This document shows positions 35,344-46,246 of a DNA stretch of 64,000 nt, in pieces. Source of the stretch: Nocardioides rotundus. Its GTDB lineage: Bacteria; Actinomycetota; Actinomycetes; Propionibacteriales; Nocardioidaceae. The stretch is from assembly GCF_019931675.1 (NCBI RefSeq), contig NZ_CP082922.1:1937001-2001000 (forward strand). The letters run 5' to 3'. The first letter of the stretch is position 1, and every line of letters starts with the position of its first letter. The notes under the pieces were generated by a model. The model did no database searches. It was not told where the DNA came from and saw nothing but the letters and a program-made list of their open reading frames with translations. Both the position numbers and the translations under genes were made by a program.

Positions 35344-35394
35344 GAGGTAGCCCAGCCACGCGGACTCGCGGTCCGCAGGTGGCTGGGCTACCTC
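35344..35394. terminator. Bidirectional terminator between the monooxygenase and acnA
   Basis: A perfect 16-bp outer stem (GAGGTAGCCCAGCCAC, 35344-35359, with its complement at 35379-35394) encloses a 6-bp inner stem (GCGGAC/GTCCGC). It lies between the two convergent genes. The outer arm matches the hairpin at 16997-17043. Confidence 0.8.
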
Positions 35395-35465
35395 TCGTTC
35401 ACCTCGGGCGGTCGGCGGCCGAGCGCCTCCGGCCGGTGCCTCGAGCACCGCCGGAGGCGCCGTAC

Positions 35466-38153
<2,688 letters not shown>

Positions 38154-38238
38154 GCCCTCACTCCTCGAAGGTTGCGTGTGGTCCCCATCTTGCGCCTCGC
38201 ACGCCACCCGCCGGAAGCCGGGTGCCCGCCACGAAGTC

Positions 38239-38252
38239 TCTTGACATCAAGA
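38239..38252. promoter_or_regulatory. Palindromic candidate operator upstream of acnA
   Basis: TCTTGACATCAAGA is a perfect 6-bp inverted repeat with a 2-bp spacer, 86 bp upstream of the acnA start. It overlaps the stop codon of the methyltransferase remnant. The position and symmetry suggest a transcription-factor site controlling acnA. The regulator is not identifiable here. Confidence 0.5.
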
Positions 38253-38330
38253 TATCACGGGCTCGAGGAGCGCGACACACTCCACGTGGTGCGTCATCGG
38301 GAACACACCGGCGAGGTTACGCGGGATTGC
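38247..38330 (-). pseudogene. 3' remnant of a TRAM/RumA-type class I SAM RNA methyltransferase
   Basis: Read leftwards, the sequence encodes FPMTHHVECVALLEP plus VIS and a stop at 38247. This is the hallmark C-terminus of 23S rRNA m5U-type methyltransferases (FPMTHHVE motif), which commonly precede acnA in actinobacteria. Upstream of it (beyond about 38304) the reading frame continues for only a few non-family residues before repeat-rich DNA. The rest of the gene is missing from this side. It is either truncated or left as a duplicated 3' end by site-specific integration. Confidence 0.75.
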
Positions 38331-38474
38331 GAATCTTTGCGCTCCACTGCGATCGGCGGCCAAACGTGGCCGCTGATCTGCAACTATGCCGATTTCAGGC
38401 GCTGATGGCGTCGGGGGCCGATTGCGGGTCTTTGCGAATCAAAGTGCGCCCAAAGTGCGCCCTGCTGTCAGCAG
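38325..38474. repeat. Repeat cluster at the island's left edge (possible att region)
   Basis: GATTGCGAATCTTTGCG (38325-38341) and GATTGCGGGTCTTTGCG (38420-38436) are direct repeats matching at 15 of 17 positions. AAAGTGCGCCC occurs twice in tandem (38441-38451, 38452-38462), followed by the palindrome CTGCTGTCAGCAG (38462-38474). This is the look of integrase arm-binding sites beside an attachment core. The remainder of the gap, 38475-38774, shows no supportable gene or motif. Confidence 0.5.
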
Positions 38475-38774
38475 TCTCCGACGCTCGCAAAGGACCGCAG
38501 GTCGCGTGGACCCTCCCCAGCGTCAGCTCGTCGCCGAGGGCGGCAACGACCGAAGTGTGGAAGTGAGCCCATGCGAGTAGGCCCTCGGCAGTGCCGCGCG
38601 CTTTGTATGGCCCACGAGACGGGGCCGTAGGTCACGACATGCCGCGGGCACCAGTCGGCCACCAGCAGCGTGGGCGGCATCCTGCGCCGACGATTCGGCC
38701 GACGTCATCGATCTCCTTCGATGGCGCAACCGCTAAGGGCGCGGTCGGCAGCCGGTGCGTGTCGAAATGACCAT

Positions 38775-39716
38775 TCAGGTCCAGACCATCACGTCGTGCT
38801 GCAGGTACTCCCACGGGTCGTGACTGAGCGCGGCCGGCACCGTATCGAGGAGCTCGCCCGACACTTCTTGGCAGATGAACTGCGTGATGCCCAGCACCGT
38901 GGCCTCGACCTGATACCAGGTCCGGACCTGGGCGGCGCTGGCAGCGAAGGTCAGCCCGGCGACGGCGTCCGGGCTCACATGAGTGAGGACGTTGCGGCGC
39001 GCAACCCACTTGATCCAGTTCACGCGGAGACGTTCCCAGATGTGGAGGGGCGCCTGGGGCTTCGACTCCCCCAGCAGCAGGTCGATCGAATACTGCAGGC
39101 CGCGATTAGGTGGAGGAGGAGGTGGTGGGCGCAACGCCTCAGCCAACCCGCCAGTCCGCACGAAGAGCGCCGTCCCCGCCAACTCGGGCCACGGCTCTGC
39201 GACCCCTTCCAGATGACAGACCTGCTCGACGAGACCCCGATACGCCTCGGCGATATGAGGGTCACTGGGCTCGTGCGCGAGCACCATCGGCAGGCCCGGG
39301 TCGAGGGCTCCGGCAACCATTCCGAGGGTCCATCCCCGAATCACCGGTGACAAGGATGGCGGGCGCGCTCCGACCAGGGGCGCCTCGGAAGTCATACGGC
39401 GCTGCACTGCGTCGAGCAGTCGGCCGGAAAGGTCGTACGAATCTCCCGTGTTCCTAAGACCCGCCAGCAACCACGTCGCGAGGAGCGAATGCTCGACGGG
39501 TAGCGCGTAGTCATGGACCGTCGCAGGCTCCAGCAGCGCGGCGATGTCGGCCCACTTGGCGTCGTAGTCGTCGGCGCGGTCGCGGAGCCAGTCTGAGTCA
39601 TAGCCGATCTCGTCGAGGCGGTCGTCGAGCACGTCCCCGATGCGCCTGTCCGCGAGAAGCAGCCGGTAGAGCTCGGCGAAGACCAGTGGCGAGAGAGTGC
39701 AGGTCAGCTCTGCCAC
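38775..39716 (-). CDS. Candidate HEPN-domain protein in a restriction-like module
   Basis: A 313-residue, mostly helical protein with no named family I recognise. The C-terminal helix 'HIWERLRVNWIKWVARRNVLTHV' contains Arg241-Asn242-x3-His246, the R-[N/D/H]-x3-H signature of HEPN ribonucleases, followed by another long helix as in that fold. A seven-proline run (about 197-203) separates this from the N-terminal 195 residues. The GTG start lies inside the end of the specificity-subunit gene (13-base overlap), so it is translated with it. A role as the toxic effector of the module is inferred. It could instead be a structural or immunity partner. Confidence 0.6.
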   Translation of the reverse strand: MAELTCTLSPLVFAELYRLLLADRRIGDVLDDRLDEIGYDSDWLRDRADDYDAKWADIAALLEPATVHDYALPVEHSLLATWLLAGLRNTGDSYDLSGRLLDAVQRRMTSEAPLVGARPPSLSPVIRGWTLGMVAGALDPGLPMVLAHEPSDPHIAEAYRGLVEQVCHLEGVAEPWPELAGTALFVRTGGLAEALRPPPPPPPNRGLQYSIDLLLGESKPQAPLHIWERLRVNWIKWVARRNVLTHVSPDAVAGLTFAASAAQVRTWYQVEATVLGITQFICQEVSGELLDTVPAALSHDPWEYLQHDVMVWT

Positions 39717-40864
39717 AGGACCTGCTCCAGGCGACGGGCAAGTGGCCGAGCGTCCGGCACCACGTCCAAGGTTAGCGCGTCATGCGGTACCGGAATGCGC
39801 CTCAGATCGGCCAAGCTCAGCGACGGGATCGTCGATCCGGTCAAGAAGAGCTGGCGGATCCGGTATGCGGCTTGGCTATTGAGATACTGCGCCAGGGCCG
39901 GGCCGAGGTCTCGGTTTCGGAGCCGGGCAACGATCACGTGACTATCTGCAACGACCGGCCGATCTGCAACGCGCGCGTGGGCCTGGTTGCCCAGCGCCGC
40001 GACGAGCAGGTCACCAGGCTCGGCCACAACCGCCGAGCCGCCATCCGGGGAGAGCCACCGTCGGGGTGGCTTGCCGCCGAGCATTGAAACGTCTGCCACC
40101 GGCAGGTAGCCGGGTGCCTCCGAATTTAGCGCTCCGTCTCGGGTGTTCCGCCCACGCCGAATCTCGCCGAAGTAGTCGCCAAGCGGCTCGCCATTGGTGA
40201 GTTCAGCCGGGTTCGGCGTCGCCAGGGCGATCCGCCATTCGGCGACCCGGAGGTCAGTCGTCTGCCACCAGGTCTCGACCGCCTCTTCCTCGGCAATTCG
40301 GGTGGTGGCGTGCATGTCGCGCAGCCGGTCAGCAATCGACCGCAGCTCCGCGAGAGGAGGCACCGGCACCGTCGCGTCGATGACCGTCTTCACATCCATC
40401 GAGGCGACGACTGTCCCGGAGGTGAGCGTCGCACGCCATCGTTGGCCCGACTCGCAGCTCAGGAGACCCCAAAGCCACAGCCCGAGAGTCTGGTCGCCAG
40501 CTCGGAGTGCATGGAAGCGCGAGGACACCAAGGCGCCGCGAAGGTGAGCACTGACCAGCAGGGCGGGACTCGTCCCCGTCCGCGGGAGCAGGACATCACC
40601 GTCCCTGAGCTCCGCGCCCACTTGGTACACCGAGCCCTGGTACTTCCGGCCCCGGCGCCGTACTCCCCCGCTTACGGGGTCAATGTCGCCAGGACCGATA
40701 ACCGGCGACCCGGCCTCAGCAAATGATCTGGGTGCGAGACGAGAAGCGATGTCGCGAACTTCGACCTGGCGAAGCTCGACCGGCCAGCGAAACGCCTCGG
40801 CGGTCAAGCGGCCCGGATCCCAGCTCGGCTCGAAGCGGAGGTCGAGGATTGCGCTCGAAAACAT
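39704..40864 (-). CDS. Restriction/modification specificity (S) subunit with two target-recognition domains
   Basis: A 386-residue protein with the two-fold layout of HsdS-type subunits. TRD1 (about 30-170) ends in 'DVKTVIDATVPVPPLAEL'. A connecting helix follows, then TRD2 (about 215-360) with 'GEPLGDYFGEIRRGRN', 'GYLPVADVSMLGG' and 'SLSLADLRRIPVP'. Such proteins dictate DNA sequence recognition for a methyltransferase partner. It starts 4 bp after the methyltransferase-like gene and overlaps the HEPN-like gene. Confidence 0.78.
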   Translation of the reverse strand: MFSSAILDLRFEPSWDPGRLTAEAFRWPVELRQVEVRDIASRLAPRSFAEAGSPVIGPGDIDPVSGGVRRRGRKYQGSVYQVGAELRDGDVLLPRTGTSPALLVSAHLRGALVSSRFHALRAGDQTLGLWLWGLLSCESGQRWRATLTSGTVVASMDVKTVIDATVPVPPLAELRSIADRLRDMHATTRIAEEEAVETWWQTTDLRVAEWRIALATPNPAELTNGEPLGDYFGEIRRGRNTRDGALNSEAPGYLPVADVSMLGGKPPRRWLSPDGGSAVVAEPGDLLVAALGNQAHARVADRPVVADSHVIVARLRNRDLGPALAQYLNSQAAYRIRQLFLTGSTIPSLSLADLRRIPVPHDALTLDVVPDARPLARRLEQVLWQS

Positions 40865-40868
40865 CGGC

Positions 40869-42137
40869 CTACTCGCCGTCGAGGTGCTCGAGCGCAGCGT
40901 TCATGACTGCGCCAGTCTCGGAGAGCTGCGACCGCCAGTCCTCGCCGAGCTGCGCGACGAAGGTTTCGCCCGGTGGCGCGCTATCGATCACGAGGAGGAC
41001 TGCCCGCACTCCCGTGTTCACCAATGCGCCAGAGGGAAGCCCGATCAGGGCACCTACCCGGAACTTGTTGGCTAGGTACCGGCGATACGGCTCGAGGTTT
41101 TGCCGGAAGGTGATGCCATTCGGCAGGAGCATCACGGCGCGACCGCCGGGGCGGAGCTGCCGAACGCACAGGTCGAGCGCGGCGGTCTCAAGCTCGCGAG
41201 CCTGCGTTCCGTCGAGCAAGGTCCACGGCCGCATCGTCCGGACCCCGAATGGCGGAGCAGCAACGACACAGTCGGCGCTCGGCAATGCGCCTTCGAACGA
41301 GTCGCCGACCGTGACGTTAGCCAGCAGTGGCGCGGTCCGCGCGATCTGGCCGGCAAGCTCTGCGAGCTCAGCGTTGATCTCTTGGCCAATGAATTCAGCG
41401 GGGCCCTCCGTGGCAGTGGCACGCTCCAGCGCAGCCCACAGGAAGTTGCCGATGCCGCAGAACGGATCAAGCACGGTGCCGCCGAGCCGGGTGCCGAGAA
41501 GGCGAGCAACAGCATCGGCGATCTCGGTCGTCGTGGCGTGCTCTCCCGCCCAGCGCATTCGGTCCATGAAGCCCGCGACAGCACGGCGTCTGGCTTGCCA
41601 CAAGACATCGGGCCGGACCGGAACGAAGTCCCCTTGGGAGGTCTCGATGCCGGGAAGGGCTGTCTCCATGAAGAGCTCGGCGGATGGAAAGAAGATATCC
41701 GCCTGGCCTTTGCCCCGCCTGCTGTCGGCTTCGTACCAAAGCCGGTCGGTCAGCAGCGAGGTGGCGAGGCCGGGGTCAGTGATCCAGCCTCGACCGTCAA
41801 TGGCCGGGCCAGCCGGACCGTCCACAGGATCGAAAGTGCGCAGACTCCGGTCGGCGCGGAACCACTGGCCGTTGAGGACGGCGTAGTGCTCGACGGTACC
41901 GAGCAGCTCTCGCGCCTGCAGGAGATGCGGGAGGGTTAGCTCGGGCTTGGCGTGGGCGCCGTTCTTCGCCTCAACGACGATCCATGGCACCAGGTCGCCA
42001 TCCGCGTTGGCGGCGTACCCAACGGCGTCGGCACGCATCTTTGTGTCTCCCAGCTTGCTGTCGAGCTGGACCACCCGATAGCCCGCGGCCTCCAGTGCGG
42101 CACGGATCTGACCACGTGAATCTCGTTCGTTCGCCAT
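40869..42137 (-). CDS. N6-adenine methyltransferase-like protein with ExK N-terminal domain and altered motif IV
   Basis: A 422-residue protein. Residues about 5-100 resemble a PD-(D/E)xK nuclease, with Asp37 and Glu56-Ala-Lys58 in 'RADAVGY' and 'PWIVVEAKNG'. The HsdM-like methyltransferase domain has SAM motif I 'LDPFCGIGNFL' (224-233), but motif IV reads A-A-P-P-F-G (293-298), lacking the Asp/Asn/Ser required before PP[YF]. Methylation may therefore be lost. A fused nuclease/methyltransferase with a separate S subunit recalls BcgI-type IIB systems, though this protein is shorter. A strong GGAGGGAGGG ribosome binding site and an 86-bp gap set it off from the upstream genes. Confidence 0.75.
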   Translation of the reverse strand: MANERDSRGQIRAALEAAGYRVVQLDSKLGDTKMRADAVGYAANADGDLVPWIVVEAKNGAHAKPELTLPHLLQARELLGTVEHYAVLNGQWFRADRSLRTFDPVDGPAGPAIDGRGWITDPGLATSLLTDRLWYEADSRRGKGQADIFFPSAELFMETALPGIETSQGDFVPVRPDVLWQARRRAVAGFMDRMRWAGEHATTTEIADAVARLLGTRLGGTVLDPFCGIGNFLWAALERATATEGPAEFIGQEINAELAELAGQIARTAPLLANVTVGDSFEGALPSADCVVAAPPFGVRTMRPWTLLDGTQARELETAALDLCVRQLRPGGRAVMLLPNGITFRQNLEPYRRYLANKFRVGALIGLPSGALVNTGVRAVLLVIDSAPPGETFVAQLGEDWRSQLSETGAVMNAALEHLDGE

Positions 42138-42223
42138 CTACTTCCCTCCCTCCTGGTTCAAAAGAGCCGCAGAACGTACCACGGGCAGTCTCAGCCGGCA
42201 ACGCTCCGGGCCGCGCACATCAA

Positions 42224-43012
42224 TCACTCCTCGTCGCATGGTGTCCCGAGGTCCGAATCGATGTTGAGAACTCGCACGCGCGGCGTCTGTTGGGCGATGA
42301 GGACGGCTGCATTCTCGGCGAGGCGGCGGGCCGACTTGAGGCGGAGGTCAGCTGGGCCACTGCCGTCGACAGCCACTTCAGTGGCGATCGCGAAATCGAT
42401 GGATCCACCGAACATCAGATGGCGGGTGATCTCCGTATGGATCCGCCGACTCGTCCGTTGGGTCGACCGATCGGTCTTGGCGTTGCGGTAATTCCGAGCC
42501 CTGCGGGCGAGGTTCTGCGATTCGCCGATGTAGTAGGTGCGTGTGCCGCCTTCGTCCAGGCCGAAGTCGTAGCGGTACAAACCCGGTTCCGACGGCAGCC
42601 GCGGAAACAGTGGCAGGCCCCGGTCGTCGAGCACGATGGCCCCCGCTTGGCGCCAGGTCAGGGCAACCGACACGGTCAGGGTCTCGAGTTCGGGGAGGTC
42701 GGCTACGTCGACGCTCCCCGACCGCGATGCCCCCGGGCGACGAGTGCCTGGCTGCACCGCCTTCGATCCCGTGCCGACAGTGAACCCCAGCTTCGCCAAC
42801 AGACGTCGGCTGTTCTGAGATTGGAAACTCGTGCGCGCCAAGCCCGTCGCGAGCGCCATGACCTGCTTGACCGGCCACCGGACGCCGTCGATGTCGACCC
42901 AGTACTGATCGACCGACTCGGGATCGTGCTGTTGCAGCCGACGTCGTACGTCGTCAGCTGTCAGGTCGAATGACCTGCCGGCCAAGGTGAAAGATACGCT
43001 CTCAGTGCTCAT
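42224..43012 (-). CDS. GIY-YIG nuclease-domain protein
   Basis: A 262-residue protein. The N-terminal 80 residues form a small module with 'WPVKQVMALATGL' and 'SRRLLAKLGF', of a kind often found in front of nuclease domains in restriction-like proteins. After a Pro/Arg/Gly linker comes a GIY-YIG domain: 'GLYRYDF' (144-150), 'TYYIGESQNLARRARNYR' with the catalytic Arg near 171, and Glu233 in 'RLAENAAVL'. ATG at 43012 overlaps the HerA stop by one base, so it is translationally coupled to HerA-SIR2. The sizeable N-terminal module probably targets the nuclease. Confidence 0.8.
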   Translation of the reverse strand: MSTESVSFTLAGRSFDLTADDVRRRLQQHDPESVDQYWVDIDGVRWPVKQVMALATGLARTSFQSQNSRRLLAKLGFTVGTGSKAVQPGTRRPGASRSGSVDVADLPELETLTVSVALTWRQAGAIVLDDRGLPLFPRLPSEPGLYRYDFGLDEGGTRTYYIGESQNLARRARNYRNAKTDRSTQRTSRRIHTEITRHLMFGGSIDFAIATEVAVDGSGPADLRLKSARRLAENAAVLIAQQTPRVRVLNIDSDLGTPCDEE

Positions 43013-45033
43013 CAGAACGGAGGCTCCTCGCCGGTCCACTCGCCGCTGCCGGCGAAATCGTCCCAGGGGTCGGAAGGGTCGGTCGGGTCGTTCGCCGCCG
43101 CGCCGGAGCCACCGTCATCTGGGTCGGTGCCGGGGATCCAGCCGTCTGCCAAGGTCATCGTCTTGTTGTTCGGCTCGTACTCAGCCGGCAGCTTCTCGAT
43201 GTCGACGACGACCGGCACCTGCGTCGACAGCCCGGAGAGGACGCACGAGCCTGTCGGAAGGATCGGCAGGGACTCAAACGACACGCGGTCCAGGTACGCG
43301 ACAGCTCGCTCGATGGCCATGATGTCGAGGTTGTTGACCAGGCGGTGCAGGAAGTAGTTGTGCAGCTGGGAAATGATCGTCTCGGAGATGTCGTGCGGTC
43401 GCTGGCTCGCGATCGTCAAGAAGACGCCGAACTTCCGACCCTCCTTGATGATTTCCTCGAAGGTCTCCAGCCGGTAGTCCTTCCATGCCTCGCTCTCGCG
43501 GGACGACACGTTCGACAGAATGTTGTGGGCCTCGTCGACGACGATGTTGAGGTAACGCGACGGATCGCCATCGCGCTTCTTCTCGTCGTAGAGCTGGCGG
43601 CAGATGAGGAGCGGGATGACCTTGCGCATCTCGACATTGACGTCGCGCAACGAGATCACGGTCAATGGCTTGTCCAGCAGCGTGCCGTCTGAGACTTCGA
43701 TCAGGCGCTTCACGCGTGGCATGCGCGACTCCAGCCGCTTGATTAGCGGGCCGAGGTGCTCGCGGTTCGCGTAGCCGTGGAAGATGTCGGAGTAGTACTG
43801 CAGCACGAGTTTGAACCGGATGCGGTCAACGCTCTGCAGGGCGCTCGGATCGATGCCAAGCCCACCGATGCGGGTGTAGGTCAGCTCTTGGAAGTAGTAG
43901 TCGTACGACGGGTCATTGGCGTAGACGTTGATGCCGTTGGCTTGCCGGTAGTAGAAGCACTTGTTCTGCCCGTGGTAGCCGAGGTTTGACTGGATGTCAC
44001 GGATGTAGTCGCCCAGGGCATCAGGTGCCTCCCCGCCCATGCAGCCTTCGACTTCCTCGAGGAACTTGACGACCAGGCCCTTGTCGAGCGCTGGGTCGGA
44101 ACTGCGGATGGCTGCATAGACGATGCCGGCGACTGCGGCCGCGAGATCCTCGCCCGTCTCCAACCGAGACTCCCAGTAGTCGCTCTGGAGCGTGCGCTGC
44201 ACGAACGGCGCTTGGGTCTTCTCCGTTGCGTCAAGGAGCACCGTCCAGATGACCGGGTCCTCCATCGCCTCCTTGCTCAGAGGAAGGCGGTCACCTTCGT
44301 CGGTCCGAGTCGAGAGCACGAACTCGGTCTTCAGGTCGTTGTCGGTGAGTACTGAACTGCTCTGCTCCCCGGACGCGGCACCAACCCGGTTGACGTACTC
44401 GCCGTTGAAGTCGATGACGAGCACCCGCGCCCGCGTCTTGAACGCGTCCGAGTCGCCGTAGGCCGCGAAGAGCTCGTGGTAGAGCTTGGTCAACGTGTAG
44501 GACTTGCCGCTGCCGGTGTTGCCGAAGATGCCGATGTGGCTGGCGAAGAGGCTGTCGACGCCAACCCGAACGTCCTGTCCCTTCTCCATCGCCAGGCGGC
44601 CGATCGTGAGTGCGCGGTCCTTCGGGTCGACAAAGCTATGGATGCGATCGAACTCGTCTTCGTCGAGCAGGAAGCACTCGTTGCCAACGAGCGGCAGCTC
44701 GCGTACACCGCGGCGGAACTGGCCGCCGGACATGAAGCCGATGAGGCTGACAGTTAGGATCCGTTCGACCCGGTCTCGGGAGCTGCGGTAGCTGTCGTCG
44801 CCGCGCGCCTCAGCAACCTCTTCGCCATCGACCTTGCCGACCAGCTCGGCGAAGCCCTTGCTGATCTTGAGGAAGCCGCCGACACCAACGTTGCGCAGCA
44901 GCCGACCTTGGTAGATCAGGTGCGCACCGTTCTTGGCCTTGTCAACGCGAATGCGAACCGTCCGGCCCTGAATCCCGACAACCTCACCGACGCGAAAGAC
45001 GGCATCGCGTGTGAGCAGTTCGTGGTCAATCAT
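43012..45033 (-). CDS. HerA-family ATPase/DNA translocase (DUF87) of a SIR2-HerA defence system
   Basis: A 673-residue protein with an N-terminal HAS-barrel (about 1-75) and the HerA/FtsK-type ATPase core. Walker A is GNTGSGKS at 171-178, Walker B is 'LNIVVDEAHN', and 'FLTIASQRPHDISETI' is the sensor region. HerA ATPases form hexamers and pair with nuclease or NADase effectors. The start overlaps the SIR2 stop by eight bases. SIR2-HerA pairs are known anti-phage systems that deplete NAD+ or cut DNA. The acidic C-terminal tail (GSGAAANDPTDPSDPWDDF) is probably disordered. Confidence 0.9.
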   Translation of the reverse strand: MIDHELLTRDAVFRVGEVVGIQGRTVRIRVDKAKNGAHLIYQGRLLRNVGVGGFLKISKGFAELVGKVDGEEVAEARGDDSYRSSRDRVERILTVSLIGFMSGGQFRRGVRELPLVGNECFLLDEDEFDRIHSFVDPKDRALTIGRLAMEKGQDVRVGVDSLFASHIGIFGNTGSGKSYTLTKLYHELFAAYGDSDAFKTRARVLVIDFNGEYVNRVGAASGEQSSSVLTDNDLKTEFVLSTRTDEGDRLPLSKEAMEDPVIWTVLLDATEKTQAPFVQRTLQSDYWESRLETGEDLAAAVAGIVYAAIRSSDPALDKGLVVKFLEEVEGCMGGEAPDALGDYIRDIQSNLGYHGQNKCFYYRQANGINVYANDPSYDYYFQELTYTRIGGLGIDPSALQSVDRIRFKLVLQYYSDIFHGYANREHLGPLIKRLESRMPRVKRLIEVSDGTLLDKPLTVISLRDVNVEMRKVIPLLICRQLYDEKKRDGDPSRYLNIVVDEAHNILSNVSSRESEAWKDYRLETFEEIIKEGRKFGVFLTIASQRPHDISETIISQLHNYFLHRLVNNLDIMAIERAVAYLDRVSFESLPILPTGSCVLSGLSTQVPVVVDIEKLPAEYEPNNKTMTLADGWIPGTDPDDGGSGAAANDPTDPSDPWDDFAGSGEWTGEEPPF

Positions 45034-46246
45034 CGAGTTCGACCAGCGGTTCTTGCACCGAGACCTTCACTTCGACCGACTGCTTGGGCGCCGACGACGA
45101 TGGCGCGACCTTCGCGAAGAACTCGGAGGTGACGGTCGGCAGGTCGTAGCGCAGCGGCTGCTCGCCCTCCGCATCGGCGGGCGGCGCGATCAGCCAGATG
45201 TTGCTATTGGTGATTGGGTAGCCGTCGAAGGCATGCTCAATGTCCGTTGCGGCGTGCGGGCTGTAGGCGAAGATGACGATCTGGAGCGTTGGGTTGGTAC
45301 GAGCTGCGCGCACCATGAGCTCCCGGATGTGCTCGTCGCGGCAGGAGAAGCCGATGACGAACAGGGCGGCATTCTCCTTCTCCAGCTCGTTCGAGAAGAG
45401 CCGCAGCAGGTCGTAGTAGTTCTGGTTCAGCACGGTCTGCTGGAACTTCGCCTTCGTCGGATTGACGATGGCCAGCTGGCTGTAGGCATCCAAGAACGGC
45501 GCCAGCAAGGTCGTAGCGCTGGCTGGGACCGGGCCGGCGAGCAGCGTCTCTAAGGTCGTGTTGGCGCCAACCTCAGCCAAGATCGCGTCGACCTTGTCCA
45601 GCTCTTCCGCGACTGCGGCTACCTTTCGCAGCCGGATGTCGAGACCAATCTCGGGACGGCTCGCCTCCTCCCCCATGGCTGACCAACCGACCGAGCCATG
45701 GAGCTTGAGCAGGTTGAAGGTGGGTACCTCGGAGAGGTTGTCATATTGGAGGCTGCGCCGCGAGACGACCGATCCGAAGTTGGACGTGCTGAAGCACGGC
45801 TGCAGCCGTCCTGCGAAGCCATCGTTGAGGTGGACCTGGAGGCTCTCGCTGGCTATCTCCGTCGTCAGGTCAACATTGGTCGTGAAAAGGTTGACCTGCT
45901 TGTTGAGCAGCGAACTGCGGCGCTCGAGAAGCAGGCGGTGGATCGTCTGAAGAAACGCCTCATACCGCTCCAGGAGCTGGGGCGCCTCAGTCCCGCTCCG
46001 GTCGAGCAGGTCGTTGTTCTTGAGCACCACACTGCGGAAGAAGCCCGAGTAGATGGAAGCTCGGGCGTAGGCCTTCGCATCCTCCGCGGCGTCGGAGGAG
46101 TCCAGGCTCGTTAGCAGGTTCTCGATGTCGCCGAGCAAACGGAACATTGGAGCAGACGCGCCGGCCCCGAACAGGAACGACAGATGGGCGTCCTGCACCA
46201 GATCACGCAGGCGCTCGGCCGTCAGCTCCTTGGCGACGAGGGTCAT
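45026..46246 (-). CDS. SIR2-domain NADase-type effector of the SIR2-HerA system
   Basis: A 406-residue protein with the SIR2 NAD+-binding motif '[12 protein letters not shown]' (Gly27-Ser31), '[12 protein letters not shown]' (Asn124, Asp126), the catalytic His183 in '[11 protein letters not shown]', and '[15 protein letters not shown]'. All canonical residues for NAD+ hydrolysis are present. The C-terminal part is helical. The ATG overlaps the hsdR stop (ATGA), so the gene is read from the same message as the type I system. Confidence 0.9.
   Translation of the reverse strand: MTLVAKELTAERLRDLVQDAHLSFLFGAGASAPMFRLLGDIENLLTSLDSSDAAEDAKAYARASIYSGFFRSVVLKNNDLLDRSGTEAPQLLERYEAFLQTIHRLLLERRSSLLNKQVNLFTTNVDLTTEIASESLQVHLNDGFAGRLQPCFSTSNFGSVVSRRSLQYDNLSEVPTFNLLKLHGSVGWSAMGEEASRPEIGLDIRLRKVAAVAEELDKVDAILAEVGANTTLETLLAGPVPASATTLLAPFLDAYSQLAIVNPTKAKFQQTVLNQNYYDLLRLFSNELEKENAALFVIGFSCRDEHIRELMVRAARTNPTLQIVIFAYSPHAATDIEHAFDGYPITNSNIWLIAPPADAEGEQPLRYDLPTVTSEFFAKVAPSSSAPKQSVEVKVSVQEPLVELDD

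Noticed and set aside
38222..38580. Short plus-strand open frames between acnA and the HEPN-like gene
   Set aside because: No ribosome binding site, no family resemblance, and they cover the methyltransferase remnant and repeats.
38775..42137. BREX or DISARM system
   Set aside because: No PglZ, BrxC/BrxL, DrmA/DrmB or full-length PglX. The methyltransferase is a short HsdM-like protein with an S subunit.
45558..45950. Plus-strand frames inside the SIR2 gene
   Set aside because: Antisense shadows; the SIR2 frame carries all catalytic motifs and is coupled at both ends.
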